Source of the DNA: Deltaproteobacteria bacterium
GTDB lineage: Bacteria > Desulfobacterota > Desulfobulbia > Desulfobulbales > VMSU01
Length of the DNA: 5,051 nt
Assembly: GCA_024274995.1 (NCBI GenBank)
Contig: JAJSAA010000226.1
Span: 1-5,051 of the forward strand
Direction of reading: 5' to 3'
In this document: positions 1-5,051 of the stretch, piece by piece
Numbering within the stretch: the stretch's first letter is position 1
Layout: every line of letters starts with the position of its first letter
Translations under genes and position numbers: made by a program
The notes under the pieces: generated by a model
The model's input: only the letters and a program-made list of their open reading frames with translations
Told to the model about the DNA's origin: nothing
The model's database searches: none

Positions 1-160
1 AACTCTATTTAAAATCGTTCGACGATAAGTTACGGATATTTGTAACGGGGAGATGCATTCTTTTATTCACAAACTATAATCATTTATTTTGTTCTCTTGG
101 AACAACTATAAGGTACGTTTTTTTATTCTGATAATGTTCGAGGTGCTGCTTTTCCAGTTA
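1..160. other. AT-rich non-coding region 3' of the helicase gene
   Basis: No reading frame of useful length is present on either strand; the only ATG-led plus-strand frame I noticed (from 54) stops after 8 codons. The stretch contains several short inverted repeats: ATCGT/ACGAT at 14-18 and 22-26, GTTAC/GTAAC at 29-33 and 42-46, and TTGTTC/GAACAA at 89-94 and 100-105. It also has an isolated TATAAT at 75-80 without a good -35 partner. It is best read as the 3' untranslated and intergenic region of the helicase gene, which is transcribed leftward. Confidence 0.6.
11..46 (-). terminator. possible weak terminator-like hairpins after the helicase
   Basis: Read on the minus strand, two small hairpins follow each other: GTTAC with GTAAC around an 8-nt loop, then ATCGT with ACGAT around a 3-nt loop. 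The second is followed directly by TTTT. They lie about 115-150 nt beyond the helicase stop codon. Each stem is only 5 bp and the U-tract is short, so this is a weak candidate for intrinsic termination. Termination could equally be Rho-dependent or lie beyond the window. Confidence 0.2.
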
Positions 161-1726
161 TCAATGCCGCCGCTGGCTGTTACGGGCGGTATTACCTGAT
201 GCCGGCCGCCGATGGCCTCTGCCTGGCCCCCCTTTTCGCGGGCCGCCTTCTTTATAGCGCTTGCCGCCCTGCCCCTTGTTTTTCTCAGCGGCAGGTCTGC
301 CTGTACCCTTGGGAGGGGCTTTTAACAACTCGTCATCTGGATAAACACATTTTAATTTGTGGTCAATAAATTTTTCGATATCCGGCAGATAAAAGGCCGC
401 CTCTTCATCGGCAAAGCTGATGGCTGTGCCATGGTGGCCGGCCCGGCCGGTACGCCCGATGCGGTGGACATAATCTTCCGGCTCATAGGGCAGAAAGTAA
501 TTAAACACATGGCTGATTCCATCAATATGGATGCCCCGTCCCGCCACATCGGTGGCCACCAGCACCTTAATCCGGCCATTCCTGAAATTCTCCAGAGTGG
601 TCATTCTCTTTTTCTGGGCCACGTCACCTGAGAGCATATCGCAGCTTATATTATTGCGGGTCAGCCGTTCTGTAAGCCGTCTGGTCTCATCGCGGCGGTT
701 GGTGAAGACCAATACCTTGTCTAATTTCTGACCGACTACCATATTATATAGAATACTGTATTTTTCCTCAGCCGTGGCAAGGTAGATGATCTGCTCTACG
801 GTATCCACCGCGACATTCTCTGCCGCGACCTCAACTTTAATAGGATTCTTGCACCATTGGCTGGCGAGGCGCTGAACGTCAGTGGTTATGGTGGCGGAGA
901 ACATCAGGGTCTGACGTTCTCCCCTGGCGGGAGTACTGTTAACGATTCGCCGGACATCGGGGATGAACCCCATATCGAGCATACGGTCTGCCTCATCAAT
1001 GACCATGGTTTTTACGGCGCTGAGATCAACAATTCGGCGGCGTTGGAAATCAATGAGCCGACCTGGGGTAGCGGCCAGAATGTCAATGGGCCGCCCTTCA
1101 ATCTCCCGCTGCTGCTTTTCATAATCCATGCCGCCGAAGACGGCACCAATATTCAGGCGGCAGTATTTGGCCAGCTTTTGCCCGTCGTTGGCAATTTGCA
1201 TCACTAATTCTCTGGTGGGGGCAATTATCAGCGCCCTTGGTACACCTTTCTGACGTTTGGCGTTCTTGTCGGCCAGCAGGGCGCACATGATGGCAATAAG
1301 AAAGGCGGCCGACTTTCCGGTACCAGTCTGAGCCTGGCCGATGGCATCCGCTCCCTTCATGGTCTGGGCAATGGTCTCGGCCTGAATAGGGGTGCAGTAT
1401 TGAAATCCGAGATCGGCAATGGCGTGCATAAGATCCAGGGGCAGATTGAGATCATGAAAACGAGTCTTGCCTGGCTCTGGAACTACTTCAAACTTGTTGA
1501 TATCCCATGGCGTGGTCTTGGCTTTGGGGGCCGGGGCCGGCCGTCGATATTTCTTTTTAGTTGATTCTTGGGCGGTATGTTTATTGCCGGCAGCAGAACT
1601 ACTCGCCGCCTGATCGGGGGCGGCGGCCTTTTCTCTGGCTGCCGGCGCGGCGGGCGGGGCAGAAGGGCGTTTGGCGCTGCCGGAATTTAATTTAACCCGC
1701 ATCAATTTAAATAGTCTCTTTATCAT
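161..1726 (-). CDS. rhlB: DEAD-box ATP-dependent RNA helicase, RhlB-like
   Basis: A 521-residue cytoplasmic ATP-dependent RNA helicase that unwinds short RNA duplexes. The whole motif set is visible: Q motif GFQYCTPIQ (107-115), motif I AQTGTGKS (132-139), Ia PTREL (170-174), Ib TPGR (220-223), DEAD (244-247), SAT (277-279), motif V ATDVAGRGIHI (391-401) and motif VI HRIGRTGR (421-428). Features shared with E. coli RhlB, from memory, include GDVAQKKR (367-374), EDYVHRIGRTGRAG (417-430) and the LPDIEKFIDHKL segment (447-458). RhlB is therefore a better guess than RhlE or DeaD. In gamma-proteobacteria RhlB works with RNase E in the degradosome; whether this one does is unknown. The first ~85 residues are rich in Ala, Pro, Lys and Ser, and the last ~50 in Gly, Lys and Arg, making it about 100 residues longer than E. 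coli RhlB. The start is the ATG at 1726; no good Shine-Dalgarno precedes it, and no other upstream in-frame ATG or GTG exists before a stop. Stop codon TGA. Confidence 0.93.
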   Translation of the reverse strand: MIKRLFKLMRVKLNSGSAKRPSAPPAAPAAREKAAAPDQAASSSAAGNKHTAQESTKKKYRRPAPAPKAKTTPWDINKFEVVPEPGKTRFHDLNLPLDLMHAIADLGFQYCTPIQAETIAQTMKGADAIGQAQTGTGKSAAFLIAIMCALLADKNAKRQKGVPRALIIAPTRELVMQIANDGQKLAKYCRLNIGAVFGGMDYEKQQREIEGRPIDILAATPGRLIDFQRRRIVDLSAVKTMVIDEADRMLDMGFIPDVRRIVNSTPARGERQTLMFSATITTDVQRLASQWCKNPIKVEVAAENVAVDTVEQIIYLATAEEKYSILYNMVVGQKLDKVLVFTNRRDETRRLTERLTRNNISCDMLSGDVAQKKRMTTLENFRNGRIKVLVATDVAGRGIHIDGISHVFNYFLPYEPEDYVHRIGRTGRAGHHGTAISFADEEAAFYLPDIEKFIDHKLKCVYPDDELLKAPPKGTGRPAAEKNKGQGGKRYKEGGPRKGGPGRGHRRPASGNTARNSQRRH

Positions 1727-1845
1727 TTTATCATTATTAGTCCGTGGGGGGATGAAGGCTGAATGCCGAAAACAGAAATTTTATCGTACCGTAACCCCAG
1801 ATACTAACATTTAAAAGCTCAAGGGGCAATTGAATGCTGTAATTA

Positions 1846-2007
1846 TTATTGATCAGACGGTGGACGGCGGACGCGGGTAATAAACATCTGCAGGACATAG
1901 ATAATCCAGGCGCAGAGCCAGATCACCGCCCCGAGACGCCAATTTATAAAGGGGGTTATAATGAGGGTAATAAGAATAATCCAGGCGCTGAATTTACGAA
2001 TTGTCAT
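1846..2007 (-). CDS. small two-helix membrane protein, 53 residues, unidentified
   Basis: An ATG-started frame of 53 codons ends in tandem TAA TAA. The protein begins MTIRKFSAWII and ends RVRRPPSDQ. Hydrophobic segments lie at about residues 9-21 and 27-43, separated by a short NWRLG turn. The N terminus carries R4 and K5, and the C terminus has R45, R47 and R48. By the positive-inside rule this predicts a helical hairpin in the inner membrane with both ends in the cytoplasm. No family is recognised. The motif AWII occurs at residues 8-11 and again at 33-36, encoded by an identical 13-nt direct repeat. No clear Shine-Dalgarno precedes the ATG. The gene lies 119 bp upstream of the helicase on the same strand and could share its transcript. 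The plus-strand frame over the same bases encodes a polar, low-quality peptide, which favours the minus-strand reading. Existence is probable, not proven. Confidence 0.5.
   Translation of the reverse strand: MTIRKFSAWIILITLIITPFINWRLGAVIWLCAWIIYVLQMFITRVRRPPSDQ
1901..1988 (+). repeat. 13-bp direct repeat pair inside the small membrane protein gene
   Basis: ATAATCCAGGCGC occurs exactly at 1901-1913 and 1976-1988, 75 bp apart. This equals 25 codons, so on the minus strand both copies encode Ala-Trp-Ile-Ile in the same frame, once in each predicted membrane helix. Similarity outside the 13 bp is weak. Confidence 0.75.
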
Positions 2008-2037
2008 AGTATTTATGTAAGCGCTTCATGAATGAAC

Positions 2038-2078
2038 AGCCTGGAGATTGCCGACAGGCATCATCGCCTTGCCAGGCT
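2038..2078. other. inverted repeat / potential stem-loop in the divergent intergenic region
   Basis: AGCCTGG at 2038-2044 pairs perfectly with CCAGGCT at 2072-2078 around a 27-nt loop. The loop itself contains AGGC (2056-2059) and GCCT (2066-2069), which can form a nested 4-bp stem. It lies 30 bp upstream of the small membrane protein start on the minus strand and about 140 bp upstream of fbp on the plus strand. No T-run follows on either strand, so it is not an obvious terminator. It could be a leader structure or an operator-like palindrome; no function is assigned. Confidence 0.35.
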
Positions 2079-2138
2079 CGAAGAAAAGGGCCGGAATAGA
2101 CGTTGAAACTTTTTGTTTTCCTGATCGATCCTCTAAAA

Positions 2139-2144
2139 GATAAT
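2139..2144 (+). promoter_or_regulatory. possible -10 element for fbp
   Basis: GATAAT matches the sigma-70 -10 consensus at 5 of 6 bases and lies 72 bp before the fbp start codon in a very AT-rich stretch. The -35 at 17-bp spacing (TTTTCC, 2116-2121) is poor, and a better TTGAAA at 2103-2108 is 30 bp away, which is too far. This is therefore only a weak promoter candidate. Confidence 0.2.
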
Positions 2145-2206
2145 GTGAAATTTTTTTATTTATGAGGTATCTTCCTGCCGATAAGTTGCCAATAAAACAT
2201 GTTTTC

Positions 2207-2211
2207 AGGAG
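2207..2211 (+). promoter_or_regulatory. Shine-Dalgarno site of fbp that fixes the start at 2217
   Basis: AGGAG lies 5 nt before the ATG at 2217. It is the only strong ribosome binding site in the window. It shows that translation is meant to begin upstream of the in-frame TAG, at a start that gives the normal N terminus of the family. Confidence 0.85.
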
Positions 2212-2216
2212 AAACT

Positions 2217-3239
2217 ATGAATAGACCATTAGGAATTACCGTCAGTCGTTATATTCTGGATATTCAGCGTCTGCACCCCGAGGCCACCGGCGAGTTGTCC
2301 GGTTTGCTCGCGGAGCTTATTGTGGCCGCCAAGACCATCTCCGCGTAGGTTAATATGGCCGGATTGGCCGATATTATCGGACTCTCCGGTAAGATAAACG
2401 TCCAGGGCGAAAATGTCCAGAAAATGGATGAATTTGCCAATAACACCATTAAAAAGCGGATGTCCCGCTGCGGCTATCTATGTGCTATCGCCTCTGAAGA
2501 GGAGGACGACGTAGTACCGGTGGCCGAGGGCTATGAGGGCAAATATACCCTGGCTATTGACCCCTTGGACGGCTCGTCTAATATCGACGTCAATGTCAGT
2601 ATCGGCACTATTTTTTCCATTCATCGCCGTCGTTCTTCTCTGACCATGGGCCAGGGTACCCTTGAAGATTTGTTGCAAAAGGGCTCTGAACAGGTGGCGG
2701 CCGGTTATATTATCTACGGCTCAAGCACCATGTTAGTCTTTACCACTGGCGATGGTGTTCAGGGCTTTACCCTGGATCCCAGTGTTGGCGAATTTTATCT
2801 GTCCCATCCTGATATGAAGATTCCAGAGCGGGCTAAATACTTTAGTATTAACGAGGGTAACAGCCGCTTCTGGGATGAGGGAATAAGCCGTTATGTCGAT
2901 TATGTCAAGGATGTGGATGAGGCTGACGGTCGCCCGTTAAGCGCTCGTTATATAGGCACTCTGGTTTCTGATTTTCATCGTAACCTGATTGCTGGTGGTA
3001 TATTCCTGTATCCCAAGGATAAAAAGAATCCACAGCTGCCAAATGGGAAGCTCAGACTCCTTTACGAAGCGGCCCCTTTTGCCTTCTTGGTTCAGCAGGC
3101 CGGCGGCCGGGCTATCACTGGCGACGGCCGCAATATTTTAAATATTGTGCCGGAGTCCCTGCACCAGCGGGTGCCCCTCATTATCGGCAGTAAGCGTGAG
3201 GTGGATATGGTGGAAAATTTTCTCCTGGGCCGTGTATAA
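2217..3239 (+). CDS. fbp: class I fructose-1,6-bisphosphatase, reading frame interrupted by in-frame TAG at codon 44
   Basis: Hydrolyses fructose 1,6-bisphosphate to fructose 6-phosphate and phosphate, the committing step of gluconeogenesis, in the cytoplasm with Mg2+. From the ATG at 2217 the frame runs 340 codons, normal family length, but codon 44 (2346-2348) is TAG; the uninterrupted remainder from ATG 2355 is 294 residues. Numbering the whole frame, ATGEL (23-27) matches the AMP allosteric-site region. The metal and catalytic motifs are SEEED (93-97) and DPLDGSSN (115-122). INEGN (211-215) and GKLRLLYE (277-284) belong to the substrate site. The sequence on both sides aligns with E. coli Fbp without a gap (remembered comparison), and the TAG falls where E. 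coli has Asp (KIIHRDINKAGL versus KTISA-stop-VNMAGL). A single G-to-T change of GAG would create it. It could be a nonsense mutation, a sequencing error, a recoded codon such as pyrrolysine, or a reinitiation junction. Catalytic residues are intact; initiation at 2355 alone would lose the AMP-site helix. It ends in TAA, 20 bp from the convergent glnS stop. Confidence 0.93.
2346..2348 (+). other. in-frame TAG codon within fbp (codon 44)
   Basis: The frame opened by the ATG at 2217 reaches ATC TCC GCG TAG GTT AAT ATG. The 43 codons before the TAG and the 296 after it are both clearly FBPase and in the same frame, so no frameshift is involved. The homologous position is Asp in E. coli and Ala in the mammalian enzyme (from memory), so it tolerates variation and lies outside the active site. 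Confidence 0.95.
2351..2376 (+). promoter_or_regulatory. bulged hairpin just after the fbp TAG, enclosing the internal ATG
   Basis: The left arm TAATATGGCC (2351-2360) pairs with GGCC (2366-2369) and ATATTA (2371-2376), leaving a bulged G at 2370 and the 5-nt loop GGATT. This is a 10-bp stem starting 2 nt after the TAG. It buries the internal ATG (2355-2357), which is preceded by AGGT (2347-2350), a partial Shine-Dalgarno overlapping the stop codon. The layout fits translational coupling. A recoding element is possible but less easy, because the stem would lie inside the ribosome while TAG is being decoded. It may also be chance within conserved coding sequence. Confidence 0.35.
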
Positions 3240-3259
3240 CCCAACGTCGAATAGTTGCT

Positions 3260-4924
3260 CTATTTCTTTCTGCTCCAGCTGTCCCGCAGACTTACCGTTC
3301 GATTAAAAACCGGCTTTCCTGGTTTATGATCCTGGGGATCCGTATAAAAATATCCCTGGCGCTCAAATTGATAATGTTTCCCGGCTGTCGCCTGCCCCAA
3401 AGAGGGCTCAAGGATACAATTATTGAGAACCTCAAGGGAATTTAAATTCAGGTGGGTTTTAAAATCATCCACTCCGCTCTCCGGGTCTTCCACCGCGAAG
3501 AGACGGTCATATAGTCGTACCTGAGCTCTGACCCCGTGGCGGGCCGATACCCAGTGAATGGTGCCCTTGACCTTGCGGCCGTCAGGAGCGGTACCGCCGC
3601 GGCTGGCCGGGTCATAGGTGCAATGAACCTCCAACTCCCCGGTTGCCTCGTTTTTTTCAAGCCCTGTGCAGGTAATGAGATAGGCGAAGCGCAGACGTAC
3701 CTCACGACCTGGAGTGAGCCTGAAAAATTTTCTGGGTGCTTCAGCCAGGAAGTCGCTTTTCTCAATGTAGAGTTCACGGCAGAAGGGTACCATTCTCCTC
3801 CCCATCTCCGGCTTTTTGGGATGATTCATGGCCTCAAGCTCTTCTTCCTCCTGCTCGGGGTAATTATCAATGATGAGTTTAAGCGGCCTTAATATCCCCA
3901 GGGCTCTGGGGGCTGATTCGTTTAATTCCTCCCGCATGCAGTTCTCCAGAACCCCCATGTCAATGCGGCTGTCCTTTTTGCTGATGCCGATCATGGCGCA
4001 AAAGGCGCGGATAGCGCCTGGCGGGCAGCCCCGTCGCCGGAGTCCGGAGATGGTGAGCATCCGCGGATCATCCCAGCTGTCCACCAGCTGCTCGTCAACC
4101 ATTTGCAGGAGTTTACGTTTACTCATTACCGTATAAGTAAGATTAAGCCGGGAAAACTCAATTTGCCGGGGGCGGTGTCTGGTCTGCAGCTTTTCTAAAA
4201 ACCAGTTATAAAGGGGGCGGTGATCCTGGAACTCCAGGGTGCAGAGTGAGTGGGTAATACCCTCAATGGCATCGGAGAGGCAATGGGCAAAGTCGTACAT
4301 GGGATAGATGCACCACTTGTTGCCGGTTCTATGATGGCTAGAGTTTTTGATCCGGTAGATGGCTGGATCACGCATATTGAGATTGGGTGAGGCCATATCT
4401 ATTTTGGCCCGCAGAACGTGGCTGCCTTCGCTGAACTCTCCAGCGCGCATGCGGCGGAAGAGATCGAGATTCTCGGTTATTGAACGACTGCGATAGGGGC
4501 TGTCACGCCCCGGCTCAGTGAGGGTGCCGCGGTATTGGCGGATCTCATCGGCGCTTAAATCGCAGACATAGGCCAGCTCTATTTTGATTAACTGCTCGGC
4601 GTATTCGTAAAAACGCTCAAAATAATCAGAGGCGTAAAAGAGTTTGTCGCCCCAGGCAAAACCCAGCCATTTAACGTCTTCCATAATGGATTCGGCATAC
4701 TCAACCTCTTCTTTGCTGGGATTGGTGTCATCAAAACGCAGATGGCAGACACCCCCCGAATTTTCCGCCGCTACCCCGAAATTAAGGCAGATGGATTTGG
4801 CATGGCCAATATGGAGATAACCATTGGGTTCCGGCGGGAATCTCGTTACCACCCGGCCTTCATTTTTGCCGGCCGCGAGGTCGGAGGCGATTATGTCACG
4901 GATAAAGTCTTTATGTTCACTCAT
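3260..4924 (-). CDS. glnS: glutaminyl-tRNA synthetase (class I)
   Basis: Charges tRNA-Gln with glutamine in the cytoplasm; ATP-dependent, monomeric class Ib enzyme. The 554 residues equal the E. coli GlnRS length. Visible are PPEPNGYLHIGHAKSI (30-45) with the HIGH signature at 38-41, RFDDTNP (63-69) with the acidic residue used in glutamine recognition, GNKWCIYPMYDF (201-212) with the glutamine-site Tyr210, SLCTLEFQDHR (226-236), and the KMSKS equivalent VMSKRK (266-271). The C-terminal anticodon-binding beta-barrels follow from about residue 340, with DGRKVKGTIHWVSA (448-461) and the terminal VFNRTVSLRDSW (539-550). The start at 4924 gives the same N terminus as E. coli; it has no Shine-Dalgarno but an A-rich leader (CAAATAAAAAAAC). 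A partial gene ends 16 bp upstream, implying an operon. The stop is TAG, and the family's usual C-terminal ending shows that it really terminates. Having GlnRS implies direct charging of tRNA-Gln instead of relying only on GatCAB. Confidence 0.98.
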   Translation of the reverse strand: MSEHKDFIRDIIASDLAAGKNEGRVVTRFPPEPNGYLHIGHAKSICLNFGVAAENSGGVCHLRFDDTNPSKEEVEYAESIMEDVKWLGFAWGDKLFYASDYFERFYEYAEQLIKIELAYVCDLSADEIRQYRGTLTEPGRDSPYRSRSITENLDLFRRMRAGEFSEGSHVLRAKIDMASPNLNMRDPAIYRIKNSSHHRTGNKWCIYPMYDFAHCLSDAIEGITHSLCTLEFQDHRPLYNWFLEKLQTRHRPRQIEFSRLNLTYTVMSKRKLLQMVDEQLVDSWDDPRMLTISGLRRRGCPPGAIRAFCAMIGISKKDSRIDMGVLENCMREELNESAPRALGILRPLKLIIDNYPEQEEEELEAMNHPKKPEMGRRMVPFCRELYIEKSDFLAEAPRKFFRLTPGREVRLRFAYLITCTGLEKNEATGELEVHCTYDPASRGGTAPDGRKVKGTIHWVSARHGVRAQVRLYDRLFAVEDPESGVDDFKTHLNLNSLEVLNNCILEPSLGQATAGKHYQFERQGYFYTDPQDHKPGKPVFNRTVSLRDSWSRKK

Positions 4925-4940
4925 GTTTTTTTATTTGAGT

Positions 4941-5051
4941 TTAGGGATTGGTGATTCGCTCACGAATTAGAGATGATGGATGCGATTTCAACAGTTGAAG
5001 CGCCGCACGTCTTGCCTTGCTGTCTAACAGGCTGCCGATACTGCGCAGAAT
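4941..5051 (-). CDS. C-terminal fragment of an unidentified protein upstream of glnS
   Basis: The minus-strand frame entering at the window edge is open for 36 codons and stops at TAA (4941-4943). It begins ILRSIGSLLDSKARRAAL and ends IRERITNP. The fragment is rich in Leu, Ser and Arg, with a likely amphipathic helix, and it looks like the helical end of a soluble protein. I do not recognise the family. It lies 16 bp before the glnS start on the same strand, so the two are probably co-transcribed. The 5' end of the gene lies outside the window. Confidence 0.6.
   Translation of the reverse strand: MLRSIGSLLDSKARRAALQLLKSHPSSLIRERITNP

Noticed and set aside
75..80. Perfect TATAAT that might drive antisense transcription into the helicase 3' end
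   Set aside because: The region is AT-rich, so the hexamer is easily found by chance, and no acceptable -35 lies 16-18 bp upstream.
857..1207. 116-codon plus-strand ORF opposite the helicase
   Set aside because: It lies wholly antisense to the conserved helicase core and has no recognisable motifs, so it is a shadow.
1849..2031. 60-codon plus-strand ORF between the helicase and fbp
   Set aside because: Its peptide is polar, lacks any domain character and has no ribosome binding site. It lies antisense to the 53-residue frame, which has convincing membrane-protein features.
2346..2348. TAG reassigned to a sense codon throughout the genome (for example to Gln)
   Set aside because: glnS ends at TAG exactly at the expected family C terminus. 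Reading on through it gives antisense-of-fbp sequence with no protein character. One in-frame TAG does not support global reassignment.
2346..2376. Hairpin as a classical SECIS/PYLIS-type recoding element
   Set aside because: The stem starts 2 nt after the codon, so it would be inside the ribosome when TAG is in the A site. No conserved loop motif can be recognised. Kept only as a possible reinitiation structure.
3536..3892. 118-codon plus-strand ORF opposite glnS, plus shorter ones at 3870-4136 and 4742-4954
   Set aside because: These are antisense shadows of a highly conserved glnS frame. They have no protein-family resemblance and no start signals.

Overview
The window looks like ordinary chromosomal DNA from a mesophilic Gram-negative bacterium of roughly even base composition. 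The three large proteins resemble those of Desulfobacterota (former Deltaproteobacteria, perhaps Desulfobulbales-like), with proteobacterial relatives such as E. coli RhlB, class I Fbp and GlnRS easily aligned from memory. That taxonomic placement is an inference from remembered protein similarity, not a search result. No rRNA, tRNA, CRISPR array, insertion sequence or phage gene is visible.

Layout, left to right. Bases 1-160 are an AT-rich non-coding stretch downstream of a helicase gene. Bases 161-1726 (minus) encode an RhlB-like DEAD-box RNA helicase with long low-complexity tails at both ends. Bases 1846-2007 (minus) encode a 53-residue two-helix membrane protein that has not been named. 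Bases 2008-2216 hold the divergent intergenic region, with a strong ribosome binding site for the next gene. Bases 2217-3239 (plus) encode class I fructose-1,6-bisphosphatase (fbp), whose reading frame is interrupted by one in-frame TAG at codon 44. Bases 3260-4924 (minus) encode glutaminyl-tRNA synthetase (glnS), converging on fbp with only 20 bp between the stop codons. Bases 4941-5051 (minus) are the last 36 codons of an unidentified gene, 16 bp upstream of glnS and probably co-transcribed with it.

The genes serve RNA remodelling, gluconeogenesis and translation, and I see no single pathway that joins them. The most interesting point is the fbp TAG. The frame is otherwise perfect on both sides of it, and the 43 codons before it encode the N-terminal helix with the ATGEL AMP-site motif. 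An AGGT/ATG restart site and a 10-bp bulged hairpin lie immediately after it. It may be a nonsense mutation or sequencing error, a recoded codon (pyrrolysine is known in some Desulfobacterota), or a termination-reinitiation junction that makes a split, AMP-insensitive enzyme. The sequence alone cannot decide between these. glnS in the same window ends at TAG, so TAG is unlikely to be wholly reassigned.
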